Source of the DNA: Pontibacter ummariensis
GTDB lineage: Bacteria > Bacteroidota > Bacteroidia > Cytophagales > Hymenobacteraceae
DNA length: 64,000 bases
Direction of reading: 5' to 3'
Assembly: GCF_900188175.1 (NCBI RefSeq)
Contig: NZ_FZOQ01000006.1
Span: forward strand, 1 to 64,000
In this document: positions 35,619-46,406 of the stretch, one piece after another
Position numbering within the stretch: position 1 is the first letter of the stretch
Layout of the letters: the number at the start of each line of letters is the position of its first letter
Notes under the pieces: generated by a model
What the model was told of the DNA's origin: nothing
Database searches by the model: none
What the model saw: only the letters and a program-made list of their open reading frames with translations
Position numbers and translations under genes: made by a program

Positions 35619-38600
35619 ATGAATAAAATCAAATTTTGGAAAGGCTGGGATACTGACACAAGGTATCCCTATCTTTTTTTACTCCTGCTGAGTGTCGTGG
35701 CCCTGCTTGCTGGCGTGTACCACTACTTTACAGGAGAAAGCAGTGTGTTCGGGTGGGACAAGCTGACGGACCTGCAGGTAGTGCCGGTGCCGGTGCATGA
35801 GGTAACGCGCCTGCTGGAACCCTTTACGCTTACCGCCAACGGCTACCTGATCTTTGAGCAGTACGACGTGGCCCTGCCCACGGTCAACACCACGGCCGCC
35901 ATGCTGTTGCTGGGTATTCTGGCCATATGCGTTGCCTTTTATACGGCTGCGATCAGCGCAATGAAGCGGCTACCCTACTTTGGAGGCGTGCTGTTGCTGA
36001 TGCTTTTTCTGGCCACCTTTAATTTCGACCTGCTGGATGTTTTCGGGGGCGGTGCCAGCCAGACGGCCTTGCTGCTCAGCATTGCCCTGCTGGCAGTTAC
36101 CAGTTACGCCTTTCAGGCCTTCTGGCCGGGTACGCCCTTTGCCATACGCGTCGTAGCCATGCTGGGGGTGATGGTCGTGCTGGGCTTCCTGATCTACAGC
36201 GAAGCGGAGTTCCCCCCTGAACTAGTTACCCTGCACCTGGTAAGCTACAGCAGTATCGGTACCCTGGTCGCCACTGTTCTGTTTATGCTGTGGGTGTCTT
36301 ATGAGAACGTGAATGCCCTTGTGTGGATCAATACACAGGGCAAGACGCCAGAGCGGCGCTTTAGCCTGTGGCAGTTTATGCTGATCAGCGTACTGTACCT
36401 GCTCAGCCTGTTGCTCTTGTACTTGCGCCATGTAGGCTACCTGAAGGCTGATGACCTGTTTTACCTCAACGGGTACTTTATCCTGTTGCTGTCTACGCTG
36501 ACTGGTTTTTGGGGCATGCGGCAGCGGGAGGCTTACTATAAGAACCTGTTTCATTTCCGCCCGACAGGGGCGGTGCTGTACCTGGTGTTTGCCACCATCA
36601 CCTTCCTGAGCATTGGCTATGCTTTCGCCACTGCCAACGATTCCCTTACCGTACTGTATCACGACCTGATTGTGTACACCCATCTGGCTTTTGGCTTTGG
36701 GTTCTTCCTGTACGTGATGGTTAACTTTGGCAGGCTGATGGAGGAGCGCTTGCCCGTGTACAAGGTGGTGTATGAGCCGAAGAAGCTTTCTCTCTTTTCT
36801 TTTCTGCTGATAAGCATGGCCCTGTGCGCCATTCTGGTGATGCGGACGCAGTACCGCTCTTACTTCTATGCGCAGGCGGGCTATTACAATTACCTCGGCG
36901 ACCTGTATACGGCTTCAGGGAATGAGATCCTGGCGGAGCGCTTTTTTGAGGAGAGCGATCTTTACGATGCTAACAATGTGAAGGCTAATTACAGCCTGGC
37001 CTCGATGCACCGGGAGGCGCAGGAGCGGAATGAGGAGGTTCTCCGGCTGAAGGAGGCCCTGGAGAAGCGGCCGAACCCGAAGCTGTACGTGCGCCTGGCT
37101 AACCTTTACAACGAGAAGGAGTACTTCTTTGAGAAGCTCTACGTGCTGCAGCAGGGGGCTGAGGAGTTCCCGGAGAGTGCCGAGATCTATAACAACCTGG
37201 CACTGCTTTATTCCCAAACCAGTGTGCAGGACAGCACAGCGTATTACTTTAACCTGGCAGAGCGGTTTGCCTCTGACGAGGACTTTGTACACAGTAACCA
37301 ACTGGCTTTCTATACCCGACAGGCGATGCTGGATCCGGCACGGGCCGTGCTGGAGGAGAGCCGGAAGGGCAAGTACAAGACCCTGCGCAGCAACATGGCC
37401 GCCCTCAGGCAATTGCTGGGGCAGGACCCGGAGAGTAAGGAGGCCTTTATACCCGACTCGCTGGAGGCGGTGGAGGACTTTACCCTCTTCTATAACCAGA
37501 CCATAAGCCGGCTGAACGAAGGGGACACTAGCCGGCTGCAAGCGATAAACAATTACCTGGCCACTCCGGGAAACCAGCTGTTCTTCGAGGACCTGCTTTA
37601 CCTCAAAGGCTTGGTGCACCATTACAACGGCCTCCCAAAAGAGGGGAGGCGCCTGGTTGAGAACCTGGCCCTGCAGTCGGAAAGTAACAGCGGCTATTAC
37701 TATAACGCCTTAGGGCAGTGGATGCTGGAAGAGCAGAACTACAAGGCTGCCGCCGCTTACTTTAAGCAAGCCAAAGACCATGGTTATGCGCAGGCCTACC
37801 TCTCGCATGGCTACGCCCTGGCGTTGGCAAACCAGCCGGAAGAAGCCGTGCAGGCACTGGAGGAGGTGGCTTTTGCAGAGAATGAAGCGGCGACGGCGGT
37901 GGCCCAGGACCTTGCTGCGCTTTTACAGCAGGAGGTGGACTCGGTTATAGCACAGGCCCCGGACAAGGACAAGGTACAGTACCTGCTTACCTACCTGCCG
38001 GAACTGAGCAGGCGGGAGGTGGATGCCCTGGTAGAGGCCGTCGGGGAGAAAGACCTGAAACGAAGGGCGCTGGTGGCCCGGGTAAATTACCTGATGGGGC
38101 AGAAGAAGTGGCGGACCGCTTACTTTGCTATAAAGGAAACAGCTACGCAACTACAACCGGAAGGGGAGTTGCGCTCCCAACTAAACCTGCAGCAGCTCAG
38201 GCTCTGGCTGTACACCAAGAACTACGATGCCCTCCTTGACCGGATGGACCGGCTGTACTTTACCGCCCGGGACGAGCGCCAGAAGCTGTACTTTAAAGCG
38301 CGTATTGCGGAAGTGAAAGGACGTACAGAAGAGGCAGCCGCCCGTTACGAGCAGGCCCTGAAGATGCTGTTGTATGATGAAGAGGTAGTGCTGGCAGCGG
38401 CAAATTTCTTTAACAAGTATCAGCCGAAGGAAGAGACCGCTTATAACATTTTGCTGAGCGGCATTACCTACAACCCTTTCGCTGCGGAGCTTTACAAGGC
38501 TTATGCCCTGGAAAGCCTGGATCAGGGGCTTTATAGCTATGCAGAGCAGGCGCAGGAAACGCTTAGCAACTTGCTTCCTGCGGCAGAATACAGTACATTT

Positions 38601-38663
38601 ATAGAGACGTTAGACCAAAAACGCCAGGAAATCGAGGCGCGTGCTGAAAACTGGCAACTATGA
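35619..38663 (+). CDS. Large polytopic membrane protein with C-terminal TPR repeats
   Basis: 1014 residues. The N-terminal ~400 residues hold about eleven membrane helices (first at ~16-37, last near 395-412). The C-terminal ~600 residues are helical and rich in TPR-like repeats (for example [25 protein letters not shown], and later [26 protein letters not shown]). No catalytic motif is seen. The end is 10 bases before the ABC ATPase start, so the two are co-transcribed. It could be a scaffold in the inner membrane with the TPR region on one face. Function unknown. Confidence 0.8.
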   Translation: MNKIKFWKGWDTDTRYPYLFLLLLSVVALLAGVYHYFTGESSVFGWDKLTDLQVVPVPVHEVTRLLEPFTLTANGYLIFEQYDVALPTVNTTAAMLLLGILAICVAFYTAAISAMKRLPYFGGVLLLMLFLATFNFDLLDVFGGGASQTALLLSIALLAVTSYAFQAFWPGTPFAIRVVAMLGVMVVLGFLIYSEAEFPPELVTLHLVSYSSIGTLVATVLFMLWVSYENVNALVWINTQGKTPERRFSLWQFMLISVLYLLSLLLLYLRHVGYLKADDLFYLNGYFILLLSTLTGFWGMRQREAYYKNLFHFRPTGAVLYLVFATITFLSIGYAFATANDSLTVLYHDLIVYTHLAFGFGFFLYVMVNFGRLMEERLPVYKVVYEPKKLSLFSFLLISMALCAILVMRTQYRSYFYAQAGYYNYLGDLYTASGNEILAERFFEESDLYDANNVKANYSLASMHREAQERNEEVLRLKEALEKRPNPKLYVRLANLYNEKEYFFEKLYVLQQGAEEFPESAEIYNNLALLYSQTSVQDSTAYYFNLAERFASDEDFVHSNQLAFYTRQAMLDPARAVLEESRKGKYKTLRSNMAALRQLLGQDPESKEAFIPDSLEAVEDFTLFYNQTISRLNEGDTSRLQAINNYLATPGNQLFFEDLLYLKGLVHHYNGLPKEGRRLVENLALQSESNSGYYYNALGQWMLEEQNYKAAAAYFKQAKDHGYAQAYLSHGYALALANQPEEAVQALEEVAFAENEAATAVAQDLAALLQQEVDSVIAQAPDKDKVQYLLTYLPELSRREVDALVEAVGEKDLKRRALVARVNYLMGQKKWRTAYFAIKETATQLQPEGELRSQLNLQQLRLWLYTKNYDALLDRMDRLYFTARDERQKLYFKARIAEVKGRTEEAAARYEQALKMLLYDEEVVLAAANFFNKYQPKEETAYNILLSGITYNPFAAELYKAYALESLDQGLYSYAEQAQETLSNLLPAAEYSTFIETLDQKRQEIEARAENWQL

Positions 38664-38673
38664 AAAAAAGCAT

Positions 38674-39399
38674 ATGAGCAGCACCATCATCGAAACAAAC
38701 GATATCTCAAAGGTGTACCGCATGGGCGCAGAGACGATCCACGCCCTGAAATCGGTATCCATCAAAATAAACAAAGGGGAGTACGTGGCGTTCATGGGGC
38801 CTTCCGGCTCTGGAAAGTCAACCTTTATGAACATTATCGGATGCCTCGACACACCCACAGGCGGTACGTACGTCCTCAACGGGCAGGATGTGAGTAACAT
38901 GACCGATAACGAGCTGGCCGAGGTGCGTAACAAAGAGATTGGCTTCGTGTTTCAGACTTTCAACCTGCTGCCCCGCCAGAGCTCTCTGGAGAATGTGGCC
39001 TTGCCACTCATTTATGCCGGCTATAACAAGAGCAGGAGAGAGGAGAAGGCGCAGAAAGCACTGGAGAGCGTAGGACTGGGTACACGTGGCAAGCATAAGC
39101 CGAATGAGCTATCCGGTGGCCAGCGCCAGCGTGTGGCCATTGCCCGTGCCCTGATCAACGACCCCAGCATTATACTGGCCGACGAACCTACCGGTAACCT
39201 CGATACCAAGACCTCTTATGAGATTATGGAGCTGTTCGAGAACCTGCATGCCAAGGGCAACACGATCATCATGGTCACACACGAGGAGGACATCGCCCGG
39301 TATGCGCACCGGATTGTTCGGCTGCGCGACGGGCTGGTAGAGTCTGACCTGGTGAATGAGGATGTGATCACAGCTGCCCGCCTACAGACAGAACAATAG
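38674..39399 (+). CDS. ABC transporter ATP-binding protein (MacB/LolD type)
   Basis: 241 residues from the ATG at 38674; the longer frame overlaps the preceding gene. Walker [10 protein letters not shown] near 44, Q-loop [13 protein letters not shown] near 95, signature LSGGQRQRV near 145 and Walker [13 protein letters not shown] near 165 are all intact. The QTFNLLP and EPTGNLD sequence is typical of the LolD/MacB/FtsE group, which works with FtsX-like permeases in lipoprotein release, efflux or signalling. No FtsX-like permease is adjacent. The partner may be elsewhere, or the upstream polytopic protein may be involved. Confidence 0.92.
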   Translation: MSSTIIETNDISKVYRMGAETIHALKSVSIKINKGEYVAFMGPSGSGKSTFMNIIGCLDTPTGGTYVLNGQDVSNMTDNELAEVRNKEIGFVFQTFNLLPRQSSLENVALPLIYAGYNKSRREEKAQKALESVGLGTRGKHKPNELSGGQRQRVAIARALINDPSIILADEPTGNLDTKTSYEIMELFENLHAKGNTIIMVTHEEDIARYAHRIVRLRDGLVESDLVNEDVITAARLQTEQ

Positions 39400-39410
39400 C
39401 AGTAAACTCC

Positions 39411-39959
39411 ATGAAGATATACACAAAGACCGGCGACAAGGGAACAACCTCTCTTATTGGTGGTACACGGGTGGTGAAGTCCCACTTGCGCATTGAGGCC
39501 TATGGAACCGTGGACGAGTTAAACTCTTACATTGGGCTTGTGCGCGACCAGGAGGTAAACAAAGGGCGGCTGGATATTTTGAAAGAGATACAGGACCGCC
39601 TCTTCACCATTGGTGCTCTGTTGGCCACAGACCCCGAGAAGTCTAAGATGAAAACGCCGGACCTGCATGAGGAGGACATCAGCTTACTGGAGCAGGAGAT
39701 AGACAAGATGATGGCCGAGGTGCCCCCGCTGCGCGCCTTTGTGCTACCGGGAGGGCACCAGTCTGTATCATTTTGCCATGTTGCCCGCTGCGTGTGCCGC
39801 AGGGCAGAGCGCCTGGCAATCAGCCTGCAGGAGATTTCCGAGGTCGAGGACCTGGTGATAAAGTACCTGAACAGGCTGTCGGACTATCTTTTTGCGCTTT
39901 GCCGTAAAATGACCCATGAACTACAGGCCGAAGAGATAACCTGGAAGCCAAGGGTTTAG
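39411..39959 (+). CDS. Cob(I)alamin adenosyltransferase, PduO type
   Basis: 182 residues. The N-terminal YTKTGDKGTTSLIGGTRV segment binds ATP; the later FVLPGGHQSVSFCHVARCVCRRAER segment forms the ATP and corrinoid site. This is the PduO-type ATP:cob(I)alamin adenosyltransferase, which makes adenosylcobalamin. It starts 11 bases after the ABC ATPase gene, in the same direction. No cobalamin-dependent enzyme is in the window. ilvE follows 41 bases later. Confidence 0.94.
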   Translation: MKIYTKTGDKGTTSLIGGTRVVKSHLRIEAYGTVDELNSYIGLVRDQEVNKGRLDILKEIQDRLFTIGALLATDPEKSKMKTPDLHEEDISLLEQEIDKMMAEVPPLRAFVLPGGHQSVSFCHVARCVCRRAERLAISLQEISEVEDLVIKYLNRLSDYLFALCRKMTHELQAEEITWKPRV

Positions 39960-40000
39960 GAACGCTACAGAATACCCTATCAGAAATAAATAAATTTACT

Positions 40001-41077
40001 ATGTCAGTTGATACTCTAACTATACCTACACAGCGTGTGCAACAGTCACGCCTTGCTGAAGTGGACTTCAGTAACATTGAGTTTGGCAAAGTCTTCTCAG
40101 ACCACATGTTGGTGGTCGACTATAAAGACGGTGCCTGGCAAACGCCGCAGATCATGCCTTATGGCGATATGTCCTTAAGTCCTGCTACCTCGGCCCTGCA
40201 TTATGGCCAGTCTATCTTTGAGGGGATGAAGGCCTACCGTGACAGCAAGAACGGCGACGTGTTGCTGTTCCGCCCGCTGGATAACCTGAAAAGGCTGAAC
40301 CTGTCGGCAGAGCGCATGTGCATGCCGGATGTGCCGGAGGATATATTCATGCAAGGGCTGGAGCAGCTGTTGCGCCTGGATGCTGCCTGGGTTCCATCCG
40401 CACCGGGAAGCGCCCTGTATCTGCGTCCCTTCATGTTCGCCACCGATGACTTTATTGGCGTCCGTCCGTCGGCTACGTACCGTTTCATCGTTTTCACCTG
40501 TCCGGTAGGCGCTTATTATAATCATCCGGTAAGAGCAGCCATCGAGCCAAACTATGCGCGTGCCGCTGAGGGAGGAACAGGCTTCGCGAAAACAGCCGGT
40601 AACTATGGCGCTGCCATGATGCCAGCCCGCAAAATGCAGGAGAAAGGCTTCCACCAGCTCATTTGGACGGATGCCCGCGAGCACAAGTACATAGAAGAAG
40701 CGGGTACCATGAACATCATGTTCCTGATCGATAACAAGATCATCACTCCGGCTGTTAGCACCACTATCCTGAACGGCATTACACGTAACAGTGTGCTGCG
40801 CCTGGCCCGTGACTTAGGCTATACCGTGGAAGAGCGTAGAGTCTCTGTAGAGGAAGTAATCGAGGCGCAGGATGCTGGCAAGCTGAAGGAGGCCTTCGGG
40901 GTAGGCACCGCTGCTACTGTGGCACAGATTGCCGTTATCCATTACAACGGTACAGATTATGAGTTGCCGCCGGTGGAGGGACGTGATGTATCGAACAAAA
41001 TTGCGGCAGAATTAGACAAGATCAAAACTGGCCAGGTAGAGGACCAGTACGGCTGGACGTATAGAATCAGCCTGTAA
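40001..41077 (+). CDS. ilvE: Branched-chain amino acid aminotransferase
   Basis: 358 residues, the length of the longer fold-type IV BCAT subgroup. The PLP Lys is Lys197 in FAKTAGNYGAAMMPA. Other landmarks are ALHYGQSIFEGMKAYR near 65, a LFRPLDNLKRLNLSAERM region near 87, and EEAGTMNIMFL near 230. It catalyses the last step of valine, leucine and isoleucine synthesis and the first of their breakdown. A terminator hairpin follows 19 bases later. Confidence 0.96.
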   Translation: MSVDTLTIPTQRVQQSRLAEVDFSNIEFGKVFSDHMLVVDYKDGAWQTPQIMPYGDMSLSPATSALHYGQSIFEGMKAYRDSKNGDVLLFRPLDNLKRLNLSAERMCMPDVPEDIFMQGLEQLLRLDAAWVPSAPGSALYLRPFMFATDDFIGVRPSATYRFIVFTCPVGAYYNHPVRAAIEPNYARAAEGGTGFAKTAGNYGAAMMPARKMQEKGFHQLIWTDAREHKYIEEAGTMNIMFLIDNKIITPAVSTTILNGITRNSVLRLARDLGYTVEERRVSVEEVIEAQDAGKLKEAFGVGTAATVAQIAVIHYNGTDYELPPVEGRDVSNKIAAELDKIKTGQVEDQYGWTYRISL

Positions 41078-41095
41078 GCGGCTAAAGGAGTACAG

Positions 41096-41136
41096 AATGC
41101 TGAAGTATAAGCTAGTGTGGTTTGTGCTTCAGCATT
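41096..41136 (+). terminator. Intrinsic terminator after ilvE
   Basis: 10-bp arms (41096-41105 with 41127-41136) around a 21-base loop, followed by TTCTTA. It lies 42 bases before the prfB start. Confidence 0.65.
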
Positions 41137-41178
41137 TTCTTATTTAGGAGCAAGACAAACGAATTATACACAACACGC

Positions 41179-42256
41179 ATGACAACAGAGCAAGTAAAAG
41201 AGTTAAAGGCCAGAGTAGAGGCCTTGAGGAGGTATCTTTGACTACGATGCCAGAAAAGAGCAGATAGCGGAAACAGAGAAGCAGACCACCGCCCCCGACT
41301 TTTGGGATGACCCGAAGGAAGCCGAAAAGATCCTCAAAGAGATTAAGGCGGTAAAGGTGTGGACAGACCACTATGAAGAGGTGGAGAAAGCCGTGTCTGA
41401 CTTTGAGGTGCTGTTCGACTTTTACAAAGAGGGGGACGTGTCGGAAGAAGACATCCGGCAGGAACATGGGAAAGCTGAGCAGGCTGTAGAAGGGCTGGAG
41501 TTTAAGCGGATGCTGAGCGGCGAGGAAGACCAACTGAGCGCCATTGTCGAAATTAACCCAGGGGCAGGCGGCACCGAGAGCCAGGACTGGGCCGAGATGC
41601 TCATGCGCATGTACATCATGTGGGCCGAGTCGCACAACTTTGGGGTAAAGCAGCTGAACTACAATGCCGGAGAAGGGGCTGGTATAAAATCCGCCACTTT
41701 AGAGATTACCGGAGACTTCGCCTACGGCTACCTGAAGTCCGAGATCGGGGTGCACCGCCTGGTGCGTATCTCGCCCTTTGACTCCGGTGGCCGTCGCCAT
41801 ACGTCCTTTGCCTCGGTTTTTGCCTACCCGGTTGTGGATGACACCATCAACATCGAGATTAACATGGGCGACATAGAGTGGGATACCTTCCGCTCGGGTG
41901 GTGCCGGCGGGCAGAACGTAAACAAAGTGGAGACGGCGGTACGCCTGAAGCACAAGCCGACAGGTATTGTGATCGAGTGCCAGATTGAGCGTTCACAGCT
42001 CATGAACAAAGAACACGCCCTGCGCATGCTCAAGTCCAGGTTGTACCAGATGGAGATAGAGAAGCGCAACGAAGAGCGTGACCGCATCGAGAGTACGAAG
42101 AAGCGGATCGATTTCGGCTCACAAATACGGAACTACGTGCTGCACCCTTACAAGCTGATTAAAGACATCCGCACAGGCGTGGAGCGTACCGACGTGCAAA
42201 ACGTGCTGGATGGAGACCTGGATGAATATATCAAGGCTTATCTGATGCAGGCGTAA
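41179..42256 (+). CDS. prfB: Peptide chain release factor 2, programmed +1 frameshift
   Basis: The true gene is 41179-41238 joined to 41240-42256, giving 358 residues. The zero frame starts at ATG 41179 ([20 protein letters not shown]) and hits TGA at 41239-41241. The slip site reads AGGAGG TAT CTT TGA C, with the internal Shine-Dalgarno AGGAGG at 41227-41232, which is the classical prfB arrangement. After +1 slipping the frame continues DYDARKEQ and contains SPF at ISPFDSGG and the catalytic GGQ at 243-245. RF2 ends translation at UGA and UAA; low RF2 favours slipping, so the gene autoregulates. A GTG at 41357 in the downstream frame is not the real start. Confidence 0.97.
41227..41242 (+). 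promoter_or_regulatory. prfB recoding (+1 frameshift) site
   Basis: Internal SD AGGAGG, three-base spacer TAT, then slippery CTT, in-frame stop TGA and a following C. The spacing and order match the well-characterised Escherichia coli prfB site. Notable because Shine-Dalgarno sequences are otherwise rare here. Confidence 0.95.
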
Positions 42257-42274
42257 ACATCACGATCTGATGAA

Positions 42275-42321
42275 TAAAACGAGCAAGGCCAGTGTTAATA
42301 ACACTGGCCTTGCTCGTTTTA
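42275..42321 (+). terminator. Intrinsic terminator after prfB
   Basis: 22-bp perfect arms (42275-42296 with 42300-42321) and a 3-base loop, with TTTT at the end of the right arm. Confidence 0.88.
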
Positions 42322-43226
42322 TAAGCTTGTTCCTGTACAAAAGGATAAGATAGTGTTGGGAGACTACAATAAAGGAAACTTGCTTCTAAGAGGTTGTTAG
42401 AATAGTCCAAACAGGTAAGTGTTTGCTTACTTTTGTTGTATTGACAATATTTTATTATATAGTCTGTTAATTTGATATAATGTTAAAAATATGTCTTTTA
42501 TTTTGTTTAGTAATTAAAAATTAAGCCATAATTTTGATTTAATGCCAATGTGTTGTTAACCTTGTGATAGGAATATAGTAGGATAAAGAGCGAAGCTTTT
42601 GGTGTTAGCAGAGAATCCTGGTTTCCTAACTAGAACTAGAGCACAATTATGGTATAACCAGATGGTGTTGTACTTTCAGGTAGTGCCGTATTAGGGGGGT
42701 AATTTGCACTGAGAATGCCTTCCGGTAAAAAGAAACCGGTGACAGCGCTGGATATAAAGAGAGCGAGGAACTGATATCTGTGCAGCTAGCGCCCAAAGGG
42801 CCATAGTTGGTGCTGGCCTGCTGCGGGGGTAAGAGGTTGAGCTGTATAATGTTTAACCATAGATATTCGCTATGCATAATATTTTTCATTGCCTATTGCT
42901 TTTGAATTTTCCGCACCATATTATTGGGAAAGTTTAGGAGCAGGGGCGCTAAATTTGACAGAAAGCTTAACGCCAAGTTCCTATTCCCACTCGCAGTTCC
43001 AACCTGCTGTGTCTGTTGTAGAGCGCATCAATTTGGAATAACCCCATACACAAACTTATAGACTTAACACTGCTGGCTCCCTTTTTAAGGCTGCCCAGAC
43101 CCCACAGTGTACAATTTTAAGCACTCAAAAAAAGTGTTCATGGCCTTACTATGCCTTAACTAAAAATATTACAAACAATTTATCTAACCTTTTAACTACT
43201 TATTCACCTTTATTACAAACACTCAC
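42322..43226. other. Long AT-rich intergenic region before the first SusC gene
   Basis: About 900 bases without a supportable gene. It is AT-rich except for a patch at ~42650-42850 that is richer in G and C and contains short inverted repeats such as CCGGTaaaaagaaACCGG near 42725. An 80-codon reverse-strand open frame crosses it but matches nothing I know. The 3' part holds the candidate promoter at 42924-42957. Confidence 0.5.
42924..42957 (+). promoter_or_regulatory. Candidate promoter of the first SusC/SusD pair
   Basis: TTG at 42924-42926 and a perfect TAAATTTG (TAnnTTTG) at 42950-42957, spacer 23. It predicts an untranslated leader of about 260 bases before the SusC ATG. Confidence 0.35.
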
Positions 43227-46200
43227 ATGAGAAAACTACTATTGATGAGTTTTGCATTGGTGCTAACGCTGCTGCAGCAGGCCTACGCCCAGAGCAAAAC
43301 CGTGTCTGGTACGGTAACGGACCAGAACACATCGCAAGTACTGCCGGGGGTGGCAGTTATCGTGAAAGGGACAACAGTGGGTACAACAACTGGCGCAGAC
43401 GGTACATATTCCATCAGTGTGCCTGCTAGTGGAAACACCTTAGTCTTCCGCTTTATTGGTTACCAGGTAACCGAACGCGCTATTGGGAATGCCAGCACGA
43501 TCAATGTTGGACTAGCTGTAGATAACAAACAGCTGGAAGAGGTTGTGGTGGTAGGTTATGGTACACAAAGTAAGCAGGAATTTACTGGTTCTGCCGCCTC
43601 TGTTTCCGGGGACAAGTTAAAGGAAATGCCTGTGCAAAGCTTTGATCAGGCTTTAGGTGGTAGAGCTGCCGGTGTTAACATTGTACAGCCTAACGGTGTG
43701 CTTAACAACCCACCGGTCATACGCATCCGCGGTACAAACTCCATTTCATTAAGCTCTTTCCCGTTGGTAGTGGTAGATGGTATTGCTATTAATACAGGAG
43801 ATAATTCTGCCACATCAGCGGCAAGCAACGCCCTGGGCGATATCAACCCTGCTGACATTGAGTCCATTGACATTCTCAAAGATGCTGCCTCTACAGCCAT
43901 CTATGGATCAAGAGCGGCTGGTGGTGTACTGCTTATTACAACTAAGAAAGGTAAATCTGGCAAGCCAAGAGTAAATTACGAAGGCTGGGCAGGTACTACA
44001 AAAGCAGTGAGGCTTCCGGAGCTTCTTAATGCGGAGCAGTATATGATGATCAAGAACGAAGCAGTTCTGAACCAGAAGATCCTGAGTGGTAAAGGAGACG
44101 ACGAGAAAGTAGCCTCGGCCCTGTTCTTCCCTTCTTACAATGAGGATGGCTCTTTAGTAGACACAGACTGGTACAAGGAGGTATACCGTCAGGCATATTC
44201 TCAAAGCCATAACTTAAGCGTGTCTGGTGGTACTGATGCTACGACATACTTTTTCTCTGCCGGACTTACAGACCAGGACGGCTTTATTAAAGGAAATAAC
44301 TTTCAGCGAAAGACAGTTCGTTTTAACATCGATCATAAGCTGACGGACTGGCTGAAGCTGAAAGCGGGCGCAAACTACGTGAACAGCTTTAACTCCGCAC
44401 CAAACACAGGCTCTGTTCCGGGCACATCCTTCAACACGAGTGGCCTTGGTCGTTTAGCGATTGTAACGGCGCCAAACGTTGCTCCTCGAAATCCTGACGG
44501 GTCTTACAACATCCGCCCTGATAATACCATGGGTAGAGGAAACAACCTGACGCAGTCTGGCTTCACTAACCCGCTTCCGCTCCTTGACCTCAGCTCATTT
44601 ACTTCTGAAACAGACCGTATATTCGGTACTTTCGGAGCCAATGTGCAGATAGTGAAAGGCGTAGACTTTAACACGTCCTACTCCATGGACAGAACAAGCG
44701 TGGAGGGCATCTCTTTCCAGAACCCATTGCACGGTGACGGATTTACGAACAAGGGTAACGCAACTAACACTTTCCAGCGCCTAGACAACTGGAACTGGAT
44801 CAATACCTTGTCTATGCAAAAGACTGTTGCCAATGACCACAACCTGTCTTTGTTGGTAGGTTCTGACATTCAGGCTTTTGAGAACAAGGGATGGGGCGCT
44901 AACAGGTTTGGTGTGGCTGATAACTTCTTTAACGAGTATCAGGGTAACTTTACCAACATAGCTCCTTCAAACAACTTCTATACTGAGAGAGCCTTTGTGT
45001 CTGCTTTCTCTCGCTTTAGCTACGATTTTGCGAAGCGTTACTTCCTGACTGTCAACTTCCGTAGAGACGGTAACTCCGCTCTGGCTGCAGAAAACAAGTG
45101 GGGTAACTTTGGTGGTGTGTCTGGTGGATGGGCACTTTCAGAAGAAGGCTTCTACAAAGGATCTGGCTTATCTAACGTAGCAAACAACGTGAAGCTAAGA
45201 GCCAGCTGGGGTAAAGTAGGTAACGGTAACCTGCCAACAGCCTACGGTTCTTTGTTCCTGTACGGATCAGGCCTGTATGCTGACATGCCTACATTGGTAT
45301 TCAGCCAGGCAGGTAACTCAGAGTTAGCTTGGGAAACCAGTACGCAGACAAACATCGGGGTTGACCTAGGCTTCCTGAATGACCGTATCCAGTTCGAAGC
45401 CACTTACTTTAACAATGATGTAAATAACCTGATTCTAAACGCGCCCCAGTCACCTTCAAAGGGTATTCCTGATAACACTATCCTAAAGAACGTGGGCTCT
45501 ATGTATAACCGAGGCCTGGAGTTTGCGATCAACGCTACCCCAATCGATAACGGCAGATTCACCTGGAGCACAAACCTTAACTTCACTTCTATTAAGAACG
45601 AGGTAACGGCACTTTCCGACGGTAACGCAGATATCTTCGGCTTTACAGGTGGTCTGGAAATGACAAACGTCACGCGTGTTGGGCATTCAGTAGGTAGCAT
45701 TTATGGTGTTAAAACTGCGGGGGTTAACCCAGACAACGGACAGCGTATCTTTATCAACAAAGAAGGCAAAGAAGTACAGTACAACCATGCTGCCCCAGCT
45801 TCGCAGCGCTGGACTTACCTGGACGGTACTACTGCCCCTGCTATTACGGCTGCTGCTGACGGACAGATTCTTGGTAACGCCTTGCCTACCTGGTATGGTG
45901 GTTTCCAGAACACCTTTAAGTATGGTAACATCGACCTTGGCCTGAACTTTACTTACTCTGGCGGCAACTACATCTACAACGGTACAAAAGCAGGCTTGCG
46001 CGATCAGCGCTTCTGGAACAACCACACGGATGTGCTTGACAGATGGACCCCAGAGAACAAGAGCACAGCTTTCCCGAGTGTAGTATTTGGTGATAACGTG
46101 TCTAACGGTTCAGCTCTTGTAATTTCTGAGAACGTAGAGAAGGCGGACTTTCTGAAGCTGCAGACAGCTACACTGGGTTACAGAATACCAGCGGCACTTG

Positions 46201-46388
46201 TGAGTAAAGCAGGAATCAGCTCTGTAAGAATTTACGCTCAGGTATTCAATGCCTTTGTATTGACAGAATACACTGGCGCTGACCCTGAGATTTCAACCAA
46301 TGGTAACTCAAATATTACCCCAGGTGTAGAGCGTAACTCTGTACCGCAGGGCAGAACATTCACAATGGGTGTAAACGTTGGCTTCTAA
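43227..46388 (+). CDS. SusC/RagA family TonB-dependent outer-membrane transporter (1)
   Basis: 1053 residues. Signal peptide 1-22 (cleavage AYAQ). Residues ~23-105 form a carboxypeptidase-regulatory-like domain (VSGTVTDQ..., then GTYSISVPA), followed by the plug with LEEVVVVGYGTQ, and IRGTNSISLSSFPLVVVDG near 165. The rest is a large beta-barrel ending in an aromatic residue (GVNVGF). It imports a substrate in complex with the SusD lipoprotein encoded 18 bases downstream, driven by TonB. No glycan-degrading enzyme is adjacent, so the substrate (glycan, peptide or other) cannot be read. The first 108 residues are very similar to those of the second SusC at 48435. Confidence 0.95.
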   Translation: MRKLLLMSFALVLTLLQQAYAQSKTVSGTVTDQNTSQVLPGVAVIVKGTTVGTTTGADGTYSISVPASGNTLVFRFIGYQVTERAIGNASTINVGLAVDNKQLEEVVVVGYGTQSKQEFTGSAASVSGDKLKEMPVQSFDQALGGRAAGVNIVQPNGVLNNPPVIRIRGTNSISLSSFPLVVVDGIAINTGDNSATSAASNALGDINPADIESIDILKDAASTAIYGSRAAGGVLLITTKKGKSGKPRVNYEGWAGTTKAVRLPELLNAEQYMMIKNEAVLNQKILSGKGDDEKVASALFFPSYNEDGSLVDTDWYKEVYRQAYSQSHNLSVSGGTDATTYFFSAGLTDQDGFIKGNNFQRKTVRFNIDHKLTDWLKLKAGANYVNSFNSAPNTGSVPGTSFNTSGLGRLAIVTAPNVAPRNPDGSYNIRPDNTMGRGNNLTQSGFTNPLPLLDLSSFTSETDRIFGTFGANVQIVKGVDFNTSYSMDRTSVEGISFQNPLHGDGFTNKGNATNTFQRLDNWNWINTLSMQKTVANDHNLSLLVGSDIQAFENKGWGANRFGVADNFFNEYQGNFTNIAPSNNFYTERAFVSAFSRFSYDFAKRYFLTVNFRRDGNSALAAENKWGNFGGVSGGWALSEEGFYKGSGLSNVANNVKLRASWGKVGNGNLPTAYGSLFLYGSGLYADMPTLVFSQAGNSELAWETSTQTNIGVDLGFLNDRIQFEATYFNNDVNNLILNAPQSPSKGIPDNTILKNVGSMYNRGLEFAINATPIDNGRFTWSTNLNFTSIKNEVTALSDGNADIFGFTGGLEMTNVTRVGHSVGSIYGVKTAGVNPDNGQRIFINKEGKEVQYNHAAPASQRWTYLDGTTAPAITAAADGQILGNALPTWYGGFQNTFKYGNIDLGLNFTYSGGNYIYNGTKAGLRDQRFWNNHTDVLDRWTPENKSTAFPSVVFGDNVSNGSALVISENVEKADFLKLQTATLGYRIPAALVSKAGISSVRIYAQVFNAFVLTEYTGADPEISTNGNSNITPGVERNSVPQGRTFTMGVNVGF

Positions 46389-46406
46389 CATTTTAAATTA
46401 AGGAAA

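Noticed and set aside
41357..42256. prfB starting at GTG 41357 as a shorter gene
   Set aside because: The N-terminal RF2 domain is encoded upstream across the frameshift site, so this is only the downstream part of the full gene.
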